This document shows positions 15,536 to 24,147 of a stretch of DNA of 64,000 nt, piece after piece. A model generated the notes under the pieces. The model saw only the letters and a program-made list of their open reading frames with translations. It did no database searches and was not told the DNA's origin. Numbering within the stretch: position 1 is the first letter of the stretch; every line of letters begins with the position of its first letter. Made by a program: the position numbers and the translations under genes. Origin of the DNA: Kibdelosporangium sp. MJ126-NF4 (GTDB lineage: Bacteria > Actinomycetota > Actinomycetes > Mycobacteriales > Pseudonocardiaceae); assembly GCF_000826545.1 (NCBI RefSeq), contig NZ_CDME01000011.1:1440657-1504656 (forward strand), read 5' to 3'.

Positions 15536-15549
15536 CGGGAGCGCTCCCG
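15536..15549. promoter_or_regulatory. LacI/CebR-type operator CGGGAGCGCTCCCG
   Basis: Perfect 14-bp palindrome. Its core GGGAGCGCTCCC is identical to the core of the site recognised by CebR-type LacI-family sugar repressors of actinomycetes (TGGGAGCGCTCCCA). It lies 336 bp upstream of the GH31 start and 227 bp upstream of the Nramp-like start. Carbohydrate control of the GH31 gene is the natural inference. The rest of the 15201-15775 gap is AT-richer and shows no gene. Confidence 0.6.
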
Positions 15550-15775
15550 AATTGTATTCGATCATCCACAATGGACGAAATATGATCGATTCTCGGTCAT
15601 TTCGACCGTGTCCAGTCTGTGATCAACAGCCTCTGGCACTTCACTGCCTGTAGGCCTATGGTGTTCGCCGGGTGATCGCCGGTACGCACGTTTTGTGTTA
15701 CCGGTGCAGGGAAATGAGGGCAACGGGTTCTCGTGCGGGGAACGTTGTATCGAATTCCTCAATGGAGAGGCGCAG

Positions 15776-17266
15776 ATGGAAACCTCGAAAAGTCCGGCGG
15801 CAGGACACCGATTAGCCGCCGGCGGAGAGATGGTATGGCGGGCCGGGCGGCTCGACCCCATGCCGATCCGCACTCTGCCAGAGCCGCCGCCGTCGATCCA
15901 CCTGCTGGGACCCACGGTCTTCCTGGTCGCGCTCGGCGTCGGGATGGGCGAGTCCTACATGTGGCCGAGGCTGGTTCTGGTCTTCGGACCGGACATCAGA
16001 TGGCTGTTCCTGATCGGTGTGACGCTGCAGGCCTTCGTGATGCTGGAGATGGCCCGCTACACAATGGCGACGGGTGAAAGCATCTTCACGGGTGCCGCCC
16101 GCGTGTTCAAACCGATCATGTGGTTCTTCTTCATAGTGGCGATCCTGGTCTACATCTGGCCAGGTCACCTGTCCGCGGGCGCGGCGGCGTTCGAGGAGAT
16201 AACCGGTATACCGTGGGTGGTGACAGCCTGCGTGGCGCTCATCATGATCGGGATTCTCTTCAGCCTGGCGAGGGTGATCTACAACCTGCTGGAGAACATC
16301 CTCGCGATCCTGATCGGGCTGCTCGTCCTCGGCACCTCGATCGTCGCGTCGATTGTCGGCAACTGGGACGATGTCGCGTCGACGATCACCGGGATGTTCG
16401 CGTTCGGCTATTTCCCGGACACCGCGATGTCCGAGGCGTGGTTCCCGATCGTGGTCGGCTCTATCGCGTTCGCGGGCCCGTCGGGCATGCAGCAGATGTG
16501 GTACACGCTGCACCTGCGTGACAGCGGTGCCGGAATGGGTGCCTACATCCCGAAGCTGCGCGGTCTGCGGCACGCGGGTGAGGAAGAGGCGATGCCCAGC
16601 CGGGGCTTCATGTTCGACACCGACAGCCCCGAGGAGATGCGCAAGTGGCGGGGATGGCGGCGCTGGGTCACCTTCGACGCACTGTTGCTGTTCTGGGGCA
16701 TCACGATGCTGGTGACGATCTCGTTCACCGTGCTCGCCCAGTCGGCGGCCCGTGCCAACAAGGATGTTCGCGGGCTGATCGAAAGCGGTGAGCGTGAGGC
16801 AGCGCTGTCGGCGATGTCGGACGCGTTCGCGCTCGCGGGCGGCCCGGTCCTCGGCGGGGTCTTCCTCGGCTTCATCGCGCTGATCGGACTGAACGCAACG
16901 CTCGGCCTGTTCGACTCGTTCTCCCGGGGACAGGCGGACATGACGTACTTCTTCGTCAAGGGCGCCAAGCGGTTCAAGATGTCACACCTCTACGCGGGCT
17001 TCCTGTGGGGCGTGATCACCTTCGGCATCCTCATCCTGCTGTTCGGCCCGGTGGACGGGCCAGGAGCGGTGCTGGACATCCTGGCGTTCCTGTCCACGTT
17101 CGCGATGGGCTCCTACTGCGTGGTGCTGTTGCTGGTGAACAACAAGATGCTGCCGAGGCCGATCCGGCCGAGGTGGTACACCAACGTGGTCATCGCGTTC
17201 GGTGCGGTGTTCTACCTCGGCATGCTGCTCTTCTCGTTGATCAAGTTCGGCGTGGTCGTCGGCTGA
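15776..17266 (+). CDS. Divergent Nramp-superfamily membrane transporter
   Basis: Encodes 496 residues from ATG 15776 with GGAGAGG upstream; the frame stays open to 15695. At least ten hydrophobic segments are visible. The order of helices and GVGMGESYMWPRL near the first helix recall Nramp/APC-fold carriers. The hallmark metal motifs DPGN (helix 1) and MPH (helix 6) are absent; the equivalent places read GMGESY and FAGPSGMQQMW. A long cytosolic loop (about 265-310) follows helix 6. Substrate is therefore uncertain and need not be a transition metal. It overlaps the next gene at TGATG, suggesting a two-protein unit. Confidence 0.7.
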   Translation: METSKSPAAGHRLAAGGEMVWRAGRLDPMPIRTLPEPPPSIHLLGPTVFLVALGVGMGESYMWPRLVLVFGPDIRWLFLIGVTLQAFVMLEMARYTMATGESIFTGAARVFKPIMWFFFIVAILVYIWPGHLSAGAAAFEEITGIPWVVTACVALIMIGILFSLARVIYNLLENILAILIGLLVLGTSIVASIVGNWDDVASTITGMFAFGYFPDTAMSEAWFPIVVGSIAFAGPSGMQQMWYTLHLRDSGAGMGAYIPKLRGLRHAGEEEAMPSRGFMFDTDSPEEMRKWRGWRRWVTFDALLLFWGITMLVTISFTVLAQSAARANKDVRGLIESGEREAALSAMSDAFALAGGPVLGGVFLGFIALIGLNATLGLFDSFSRGQADMTYFFVKGAKRFKMSHLYAGFLWGVITFGILILLFGPVDGPGAVLDILAFLSTFAMGSYCVVLLLVNNKMLPRPIRPRWYTNVVIAFGAVFYLGMLLFSLIKFGVVVG

Positions 17267-17811
17267 TGGCGTACGAACGAGTACGCGAGATGGCGGAGTT
17301 GGGCCTGCCCGGCTTCGCGATCGGCTTCGTCGCGGGAACGGTGGCGGGCCTGATGGCACTGGTGGTCGGCCAGCCGTGGAGCTGGGCAGTGATCGCGGCG
17401 GCGACACTGGCGATTCCACTGGGACTGCTGGGCGGGACGTACAGCGTTCTGATCGCGCTCGGCAAGGTACGGATCGGCGGGTTCGCACCGGTGTGCCTGT
17501 TCTGGCTGCTCGCCTTCCCACTGGCACGGCTGCTGCAGGAAGTGCTGACCTGGCTGATCCTGACCGGAAAGCCGGAGCTCCCGCCGAAAATAGCGGGATT
17601 CCTCGCCCTCCAGGCGATGATCAGCGCCGGGTTCGCGATCGGCTACCTCTGGCTGCACGAGCGGATAGCCCCGCAGTGGTGGCGCAAGGTGTCCGAACAC
17701 AACCCCCTGGCACAACGGATCTACGAAACCTACGCGTCCCACGCCCGCTCGATGTGGGAGGCACGGGAGGCACGGCGGGCCCGAAACCGCCGAACCCCCT
17801 CCCGGCGCTGA
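17266..17811 (+). CDS. Membrane protein coupled to the Nramp-like transporter
   Basis: Encodes 181 residues; its ATG shares one base with the preceding TGA. Four hydrophobic segments (about 15-35, 39-60, 75-95, 118-136) are followed by a basic cytosolic tail (WREA/RRARNRR-type). I recognise no family. The tight coupling suggests that it forms a complex with, or assists insertion of, the transporter. The frame is open upstream inside the transporter gene, but hydrophobicity begins only after this ATG. Confidence 0.65.
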   Translation: MAYERVREMAELGLPGFAIGFVAGTVAGLMALVVGQPWSWAVIAAATLAIPLGLLGGTYSVLIALGKVRIGGFAPVCLFWLLAFPLARLLQEVLTWLILTGKPELPPKIAGFLALQAMISAGFAIGYLWLHERIAPQWWRKVSEHNPLAQRIYETYASHARSMWEAREARRARNRRTPSRR

Positions 17812-17818
17812 ACCCGCT

Positions 17819-17860
17819 CGTGAGTGGTTATCCGAGTTGGAACGCGGATAACCACTCACG
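17819..17860. terminator. Perfect 16-bp inverted repeat (hairpin)
   Basis: CGTGAGTGGTTATCCG and CGGATAACCACTCACG separated by 10 nt, 8 bp after the stop of the membrane-protein gene and 20 bp before the response-regulator start. It can fold into a strong terminator, or serve as an operator for the regulator gene. The AT-containing, perfectly symmetric arms are unusual for a random GC-rich site and may be a dispersed repeat. Confidence 0.6.
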
Positions 17861-17879
17861 ACCGGGGTACCGTTCTCGC

Positions 17880-18539
17880 ATGGCGGAGACGCCTGTGCGC
17901 ATCGTTCTCGTGGACGACCACGAAATGATCCTGCAGGGGCTGAAGTCGATGCTGCTGCCGTTCCGCGGCCGCGTCCAAGTGCTTGGTCAGGCGAGGAACG
18001 CGGATGACGCGGTCACAGTGGTGTCCGGCCTCAGCCCCGATATCGTGCTGTGCGACGTACGCCTCCAAGGCGCGAGCGGACTGGACCTGTGCCGCCGTCT
18101 GCTGGAACGGCATCCTGCCGTGCGTATCGTGCTGCTGAGCGTGTACGACGACGAGCAGTACCTCTTCCAAGCGTTGCGAGCGGGCGCATCCGGCTACCTG
18201 CTCAAGCAGATCACCGGTGAGGAACTGGTCCGCCAGCTCGAACGAGTGCACGGCGGAGAGCGCGTGATCGACACCGCGCTCGCCGGTCGCGCGGTCGAGA
18301 CCGCGGCAAGGCTGGCCAGCGGCGAGTTCTGGCCCGGCGCGCGGCAGGGGCTGACGCACCGGGAGAGCGAGGTGCTGTCGTACATGGTGACCGGGATGTC
18401 CAACCGGGCCATCGCGGGCAGGCTGGTGGTCGGCGAGGAGACCGTGAAGAGCCACCTGCGGGCGATCTACCGCAAGCTGGAGGTGTCCGACCGGGCCGGT
18501 GCGGTGGCCGTCGCGTTGCGGGAGGGGATCTTCCGGTGA
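17880..18539 (+). CDS. NarL/FixJ-type response regulator
   Basis: Encodes 219 residues from ATG 17880. The receiver domain (5-120) has the acidic pocket D12-D13, phospho-acceptor D59 (IVLCDVRL) and K109. The C-terminal LuxR-type HTH spans about 155-215 (LTHRESEVLSYMVTGMSNRAIAGRL, EETVKSHLRAIYRKL). Phosphorylation by the next gene product should drive dimerisation and DNA binding. The frame extends upstream, but that part overlaps the membrane gene and the hairpin. A GTGA overlap couples it to the kinase. Confidence 0.9.
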   Translation: MAETPVRIVLVDDHEMILQGLKSMLLPFRGRVQVLGQARNADDAVTVVSGLSPDIVLCDVRLQGASGLDLCRRLLERHPAVRIVLLSVYDDEQYLFQALRAGASGYLLKQITGEELVRQLERVHGGERVIDTALAGRAVETAARLASGEFWPGARQGLTHRESEVLSYMVTGMSNRAIAGRLVVGEETVKSHLRAIYRKLEVSDRAGAVAVALREGIFR

Positions 18540-19573
18540 CCGACGGGCTCGAACGGGAGAACGCGCTGCTGCTGGCGATCATCCAGGCGACGTCGGAGGG
18601 GCCGGATGTCGAGCCGCTCGCCGCCGCGGTTGCCCGGCTGATCGCGGACGCCATCGCGGCCGACGCGTGTTTCGTGCACGTGCTCGACGACGCGGGCCAG
18701 TCGCTCACCCTTGCCGGTGCGACGCCGCCGTTCGACGTGGCCGGTCAGGCGCGGTTGCCGCTGGTGGCCTCGGTGCCGATGGCCAGTGACGTGGCCGGTC
18801 TTGTCGGCGTGCTCACCGTGCACAGCAGGCAGCGCCGGGAGTTCACCGGCCGGGATCTGCGCCTGCTGACCATGATCGGCCGTCTGGTCGCCGGTGCGGT
18901 CCACCAGGCCAGGCTGCACCGCGGCCTGGTCAGCAGGGAACGCGCGCAGGAGCGGTTCGTCGCACAGGTCGTCGCCGCGCAGGAGGCCGAGCGCAGGAGG
19001 CTGGCCGGGGACATCCACGACGGCATCTCGCAGCGGCTGGTCAGCCTCGGCTACCACCTCGACGCCGCGGACCGGACCGTCGCCAACGATCCCGGCTACG
19101 CCGCCGAGCAGATCGTGCTGGCCCGCCAACTGGCCGCGTTGTGCTTCGACGAGGCCAGAGCGGCCATCGGTGGGCTGCGCCCGCCGGTGCTCGACGACCT
19201 CGGCCTGACCGGCGGCCTGGCCAGCCTGGCGCGGTCCGCCCCGGAACTGGCCGTCGAACTGGAGCTGTCCGACGCCAGGCTCCCGGAGCACGTGGAGGTC
19301 GCGCTGTACCGGATCGCCCAGGAAGCGTTGCAGAACATACAGAAACACGCGGACGCGAGCACAGCGTGGCTGTCCTTCGCTGTGGCACACGGTTCTGCCA
19401 GGCTTGAGGTCCGCGACAACGGCGCGGGGTTCGACCAGGAGACGGCGGCGACCGGTGGCTACGGGATGCAGAGCATGAGCGAACGAGCCGAGCTGATCGG
19501 TGGCACACTCACCGTCCGGTCCCGGCCCGGTGGCGGAACCACAGTGCTGGCTGTGGTCCCGGTCGGCACGTGA
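18536..19573 (+). CDS. Soluble GAF-domain histidine kinase (NarL partner)
   Basis: Encodes 345 residues from GTG 18536, overlapping the response regulator. A GAF sensor domain (about 20-125) precedes a HisKA_3 dimerisation domain with the phosphorylated H161 in AGDIHDGISQRL and a HATPase_c domain (EALQNIQKHADAS as N-box, DNGAGF, GYGMQSMSERAE). There are no membrane helices, so it senses a cytoplasmic ligand or redox state. It phosphorylates the adjacent regulator. The gene converges end to end with the NuoF-like gene, with no gap between them. Confidence 0.9.
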   Translation: MTDGLERENALLLAIIQATSEGPDVEPLAAAVARLIADAIAADACFVHVLDDAGQSLTLAGATPPFDVAGQARLPLVASVPMASDVAGLVGVLTVHSRQRREFTGRDLRLLTMIGRLVAGAVHQARLHRGLVSRERAQERFVAQVVAAQEAERRRLAGDIHDGISQRLVSLGYHLDAADRTVANDPGYAAEQIVLARQLAALCFDEARAAIGGLRPPVLDDLGLTGGLASLARSAPELAVELELSDARLPEHVEVALYRIAQEALQNIQKHADASTAWLSFAVAHGSARLEVRDNGAGFDQETAATGGYGMQSMSERAELIGGTLTVRSRPGGGTTVLAVVPVGT

Positions 19574-20725
19574 TCACGCCGAAAGACCTTCGCCGATCGC
19601 TGTCTCCTCGTCGTACTCGAACCTGCGGGCCGGTTCGTCGAAGTCGGTGAACCTCGGCAGTGGCAGGTCACGCGGCAGCGGGCAGGCACGGCCCAGGTGC
19701 GCCGTGAACTCGGCCGTGAACCGGGCCAGCGCCCCGCGCACCACGTCCGCCGGACCTGACGCCACGATGTCCAGATCCCGTGCGGTGCCCGCGCCCCGTT
19801 CGATCCGTTCGAGGCAGTGCCGGATCGGCTCCGCGCCGTGGACGCCGGACTCGCACAGCAGCCGGACGACCACGAGCGTCGCGGCGACCACACAGGTTGT
19901 CTCGTCGTAGACCACGAAACCGGAACTGCCCAAAGTGGACCCAGCCGCGGCCGTGGAGTCGAAGTCCAGCGGGATGTCCAGCTGACCTGGCCCGAGCGGG
20001 GCACCGGCCGCGCCGGGAAACACGGCTTTCACCGGGTGCCCGGTCGTCCCGCCGCCGACCAGGTCGATCAGCCCGCGCAACGGAAAACCCAACGGCAGTT
20101 CGCAGACGCCGGGCATGCGGACATCACCGGAGATGGTGAACACCGTGGTGCCCGGCGAGCTTCCGGTGCCGTCGAGCCGGAACCGCTCCGCGCCGAGCCG
20201 GAGGACCTCGGGGACGTGCGCGAGGGTCTCGACGTTCTCCGTCACCAAACGGCTCTCGGGGCGGTCGTCGGCGACGAGACCCACCGGCACCGCGCCGAGC
20301 AGGTCGGCGGCCGCGAGTTCATCCTTCGCGGTGAGCAACGCGACGATCTCGTGCTCGAACCGCCGATTGACCATGATGAGCGCTCGGGCCGCGCCGAGGC
20401 ACATCGCCGCGATCACGAGCCCTTCCATGATCTGGTACGGATTGCGCCGCACCAGATACCGGTCCTTGAAGGCACCGGGCTCGCTGTCGGTCGCGTCGCC
20501 GACGACGTACGTGGCCTGGTCGCGTGCGGCCGACCAGGCGGCGCCGATCGGCACACCGTTTCGGTCCCGGCCGCGCAGGCCGGCACGTTCGAGCTCCGCG
20601 ATCACCCAGTCGGGGCCGCGGTCGACGGCCGTGACGAGACCGCGCCCGCCGCCGATGCCGATGTAGTCGGCCAGTGACGTGACGGGCTCGGTGACGGGGA
20701 AAAGGCGTTCAGCGCACTCGGCCAT
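19574..20725 (-). CDS. Stand-alone NuoF-like protein lacking the Fe-S cysteines
   Basis: Encodes 383 residues from ATG 20725 with GGAGG upstream. It aligns by eye with the complex I 51-kDa subunit: a glycine-rich GIGGGRGL loop, VVGDATDSEPGAFKDRYLVRRNP (the ESEPG FMN/NAD signature), NVETLAHVPEV, and GTTVFTISGDVRMPGVCELPLG leading to a SLBB-like part. The 4Fe-4S motif ESCxxCxxCR is replaced by ESGVHGAEPIR, so cluster N3 should be missing. The usual NuoE/NuoG partners are absent. It may be a flavin or NADH-binding relative with altered electron transfer. Confidence 0.72.
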   Translation of the reverse strand: MAECAERLFPVTEPVTSLADYIGIGGGRGLVTAVDRGPDWVIAELERAGLRGRDRNGVPIGAAWSAARDQATYVVGDATDSEPGAFKDRYLVRRNPYQIMEGLVIAAMCLGAARALIMVNRRFEHEIVALLTAKDELAAADLLGAVPVGLVADDRPESRLVTENVETLAHVPEVLRLGAERFRLDGTGSSPGTTVFTISGDVRMPGVCELPLGFPLRGLIDLVGGGTTGHPVKAVFPGAAGAPLGPGQLDIPLDFDSTAAAGSTLGSSGFVVYDETTCVVAATLVVVRLLCESGVHGAEPIRHCLERIERGAGTARDLDIVASGPADVVRGALARFTAEFTAHLGRACPLPRDLPLPRFTDFDEPARRFEYDEETAIGEGLSA

Positions 20726-20865
20726 GGGGCCTCCCTGCACACGAGGGCCAATCCTTTCGACGCTAGTCGTGCCGCCGGACCTGTCGTCCCCCTGTGGGGG
20801 TAGAAGGCAGGGGGCATGACAAGGCAAGATGCGTGCTTTCGCGTGCCGATGTGTTGGAGGCCCTT

Positions 20866-22713
20866 GTGTCACGTGTCGGGTCGGTGGTCCGGGCCGGGAT
20901 GGCCGTCGGGATCGTGGCGGCTTTCGTCGCCGCTGTCCCGTGGTCGCAGCAGGACGCGGCTCAGCCGGGAGACCAGTGGACGCCGATGACCCCGGTGGCG
21001 GTCAGTCACGACACCGAACTCGGTGTGTCCGGCCGTGCCGCCGTCCAGGGCAAACTGCTGGGCTTCAACGACTTCCACGGCGCGCTCGAACCGCCGTCCG
21101 GCAGCGGCGGTCTGATCAACGGGACCCCGGCCGGTGGCGTGGAGTACCTCGCCACGCACGTCCAGCGCCTGCGCGCGGCCGGTGAGGCAGGCGGCAGGCA
21201 GGTCGTCACGGTCGGAGCCGGTGACATGGTCGGCGCGACGCCGTTGATCAGTGCCGCGTTCCACGACGAGCCGAGCGTCGAGGTGCTGTCCAAGCTCGGG
21301 CTGGACGTCAGCTCGGTCGGCAACCACGAGTTCGACGAGGGCGTCACCGAGCTCAAACGCCTGCAGCGCGGCGGTTGCCACCCGAAGGACGGCTGCCAGG
21401 ACGGCGACGGCTTCGACGGCGCCGCCTACCGGTACCTGGCCGCGAACGTGGTCGACAAGAAGACCCGGCTGCCGATCCTCGCGCCCGTCGACATCAAGTT
21501 CGTCCGCGGTGTCCCGGTCGGGTTCGTCGGAATGACGCTGAAGGGCACGCCCGGCATCGTCAACCCGGCGGGGATCAAGGACGTCGAGTTCCTCGACGAG
21601 GTGACGACGGCCAACCGCTACGCCGACCTGCTGCGCCTGCTCGGCGTCAAGTCGCTGGTGCTGCTGGTGCACGAGGGCGGCCAGCAGAACCCGCCGCCTG
21701 CGGTGCAGGACCCGTCCAGCTGCGCGAACTTCGCCGGTCCGATCACTGGCATCGTCAAGGGCCTGCGTCCGGAGTTCGGTGTGGTCGTCTCCGGCCACAC
21801 GCACCGGTTCTACAGCTGCGCGCTGCCCAACTCCTCCGGCGCCAACACGGTCGTCACCAGCGCGGGCACCAACGGCACGCTGGTCACCGACATCGACTTC
21901 ACGCTCAACCGCGCCACCAAGCGCTTCGCCACGGTGTCCGCGCGCAACGTGATCGTCGAGAACGGCGTGAAACGACCGGACGGCACCTGGGCCACGGACC
22001 CGTCCGGCGCGTTCCTGCGCAACCCCGACCTGGTGGACCAGGGCGTCAAGCGCGTGGTCGACAAGTACCGGGCCGCGGTGGCCCCGATCGCCAACCGCCT
22101 GGTCGGCAAGATCTCCGCCGACATCGGCCGTGCCGCCACACCGGCGGGGGAGAGCGCGCTGGGGGACGTCATCGCCGACGCCCAACTCCGCTACACCACG
22201 TCGGCCGGTGCCCAGCTCGCGTTGATGAACCCGGGCGGTGTCCGCGCGGACCTGAGCTTCGCGGCCTCGGCGGGCGGCGAGGCGCCGGGTGAGGTCACGT
22301 ACGGCGAGGCGTTCACCGTGCAGCCGTTCAACAACCTCGTGGTCACCCAGACCCTGACCGGTGCCCAGCTCAAGGAGGTGCTCGAGCAGCAGTTCGTCGG
22401 GTTCGGCGGGCAGACCACGCAGAAGATCCTGCAGGTCTCGGCCGGGTTCACGTACTCCTACGACGGCACGAAGGCGCCGGGCGAGCGGGTGTCGGCGATG
22501 GCACTGGCCGGTACGCCGATCGACCCGGCCGCGAGCTACCGGGTGACCAGCAACGACTTCCTGGCCAACGGCGGTGACGGCTTCACGAAGTTCGGCGCGG
22601 GCACCGCGCGGGAGACCGCGCCCGGCTTCGACATCGACGCGCTGGTGGCCCACCTCGGCGCGGGCGCACCGGTCGCGCCCGGCCCGAGGGACCGGATCAC
22701 CAAGCTCGGCTGA
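20866..22713 (+). CDS. Secreted 5'-nucleotidase/2',3'-cyclic phosphodiesterase family protein
   Basis: Encodes 615 residues from GTG 20866 (TTGGAGG 5 nt upstream). A signal peptide spans about 8-28. The metallophosphatase domain carries GFNDFHG, GAGDMVG, GNHEFDEG and SGHTHRFY, the dinuclear metal site. The C-terminal 5_nucleotid_C domain (GESALGDVIADAQL, NPGGVRADL, NDFLANGGDGF) binds the nucleoside. It should hydrolyse extracellular nucleotides to recover phosphate and nucleosides. The 140-bp divergent region with the NuoF-like gene contains a small CCCCC-TGT-GGGGG hairpin at 20788-20800 that could be an operator. Confidence 0.9.
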   Translation: MSRVGSVVRAGMAVGIVAAFVAAVPWSQQDAAQPGDQWTPMTPVAVSHDTELGVSGRAAVQGKLLGFNDFHGALEPPSGSGGLINGTPAGGVEYLATHVQRLRAAGEAGGRQVVTVGAGDMVGATPLISAAFHDEPSVEVLSKLGLDVSSVGNHEFDEGVTELKRLQRGGCHPKDGCQDGDGFDGAAYRYLAANVVDKKTRLPILAPVDIKFVRGVPVGFVGMTLKGTPGIVNPAGIKDVEFLDEVTTANRYADLLRLLGVKSLVLLVHEGGQQNPPPAVQDPSSCANFAGPITGIVKGLRPEFGVVVSGHTHRFYSCALPNSSGANTVVTSAGTNGTLVTDIDFTLNRATKRFATVSARNVIVENGVKRPDGTWATDPSGAFLRNPDLVDQGVKRVVDKYRAAVAPIANRLVGKISADIGRAATPAGESALGDVIADAQLRYTTSAGAQLALMNPGGVRADLSFAASAGGEAPGEVTYGEAFTVQPFNNLVVTQTLTGAQLKEVLEQQFVGFGGQTTQKILQVSAGFTYSYDGTKAPGERVSAMALAGTPIDPAASYRVTSNDFLANGGDGFTKFGAGTARETAPGFDIDALVAHLGAGAPVAPGPRDRITKLG

Positions 22714-22716
22714 GCC

Positions 22717-24111
22717 TTACCATTGGGCTGTGCGGGGTTTGAGCGCGTCCTCCCGTGCCTCCATCGTCTTGCCGTTCACGTTCGAGCTGACCCGCACCAG
22801 CTCCTCGGACTTCAGGTAGTGGTCCTGTGTGCCCTGCGGTCCGGACACCACCAGCAGGGTCGGCGCGGGCATCTCGTTGAAGAAGCGGTGGATCGCGAGG
22901 CCGTTGCTGACCACGACCTTCATCCCGCTGCGGACGCCGAGTGTCTCACCGGCCCGTGCCTGCCAGCCCTGGTTCCACATGGCGGCGGCCAGCACCGGCA
23001 CGACCAGGTGGGTCACCCCGGCGGCCGTCAATCGCTGGTGGCGTTCCGGCCTGCCGAGGTCCTCGCAGATCTGGATCCCGAACCGGCCGAGCCGGGACTC
23101 CAGCAGGGTGAGCTGGTGGACGTGCGGGATGTACTCGTCGCGTTTGACGTCGCCGAGATCCACCCGGTACTCGTGCTGCTTGTCGACGGTGAACGTGAAG
23201 CCGGACTGCTTGTCCTGGGTCAGCAGCAGGCGTGCCCGTCCGGAGCGGTGCACCAGGACCGCGCGGTTGGGCGGGCGGTTGCTCTGCAGCGACGGCCCGG
23301 CGCGCGACACGGGACCACTGCCCAACACGATCCAGGTCAGCGAGCTGCTTTCCGGCCGTGGGGTGGATTCGAGCAGTTCGCACCACTTGCCGAACAAGGT
23401 GTCGTCGAGGCACGACTCGGGCAGGATGCCGAGCACGGCGCCGCTGTCGTCCAGCGCGGTCAGTGCGTCGGTCAGGTGCGGCAGCAGCCGTTCGCTGTCG
23501 GGCATCGTCGAGTAGTAGAAACCTGCCCGCGTGTCGAACGTCCGCCACCGCACGTCGTCCGGCTCGGCCAGGAACGGCAGTTGCGCGACGGTCAGCGGCG
23601 GCGGTGAACCGAGCTCCTCGGCGTCCGAGATCGCCTCCATGTCGGGCAGGTCGTAGAGCTCGGGGACGTACTGCATGTGCAGATCCGCGCTGTCATAGGG
23701 GGACACGCGGATCAGGTTCAGAAAGTCGTCGAGGTGTTCCGGATCCTCGTTCGGCCGCAGCGACACCGACCGTTTGAACACCAGGAAACCGCTGGTCTCG
23801 TCGTTCAGCCTGCCTGTCATCGTCAGTCTGGTGCGCAGCCCGTCCAGCGGGTTGAACGCCAGGGTGTCCATCTCCTTGCTGGCGTGCAACAGCGCCAGGT
23901 CGAGCCCGAGCAGGACCGCGAACACCCCGGGGCTCTCGATCAGTGGATCCGGCAGCACCCGCGCGGACAGCGAGCCGTCGCGCTCGACCTCCAGCCTGAC
24001 CTGGTCGGCGATCTCCCTGGCCTGCTCGGTGTCCGACCAGTCGCTCAGCACGCTCGCGTCGACCGTCCGCAGCAAGTCGTAGAGCTTGACATACGCATCA
24101 GCCGGATCCAT
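22717..24111 (-). CDS. Nitrilase-superfamily-like protein with a novel N-terminal half
   Basis: Encodes 464 residues from ATG 24111 with AAGGAAG upstream; the open frame further upstream overlaps the divergent regulator and is rejected. The C-terminal half (about 220-445) has a carbon-nitrogen hydrolase pattern: E232 in GILPESC, K301 in LLTQDKQSGF, and C349 in FGIQICEDLGRPERH form the expected Glu-Lys-Cys triad, followed by VTHLVVPVLAAAMW. The first 220 residues match nothing I know. It probably hydrolyses or amidates a C-N bond; the substrate is unknown. It is divergent from a MarR-like regulator 36 bp away and convergent with the 5'-nucleotidase gene. Confidence 0.68.
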   Translation of the reverse strand: MDPADAYVKLYDLLRTVDASVLSDWSDTEQAREIADQVRLEVERDGSLSARVLPDPLIESPGVFAVLLGLDLALLHASKEMDTLAFNPLDGLRTRLTMTGRLNDETSGFLVFKRSVSLRPNEDPEHLDDFLNLIRVSPYDSADLHMQYVPELYDLPDMEAISDAEELGSPPPLTVAQLPFLAEPDDVRWRTFDTRAGFYYSTMPDSERLLPHLTDALTALDDSGAVLGILPESCLDDTLFGKWCELLESTPRPESSSLTWIVLGSGPVSRAGPSLQSNRPPNRAVLVHRSGRARLLLTQDKQSGFTFTVDKQHEYRVDLGDVKRDEYIPHVHQLTLLESRLGRFGIQICEDLGRPERHQRLTAAGVTHLVVPVLAAAMWNQGWQARAGETLGVRSGMKVVVSNGLAIHRFFNEMPAPTLLVVSGPQGTQDHYLKSEELVRVSSNVNGKTMEAREDALKPRTAQW

Positions 24112-24147
24112 ACTTAACACTTCCTTGACGATGGGCGGTGGTCGCGA

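Noticed and set aside
15431..15622. 63-codon plus-strand frame between GH31 and the Nramp-like gene
   Set aside because: It crosses the operator-like palindrome at 15536, has AT-rich atypical codons and no ribosome binding site.
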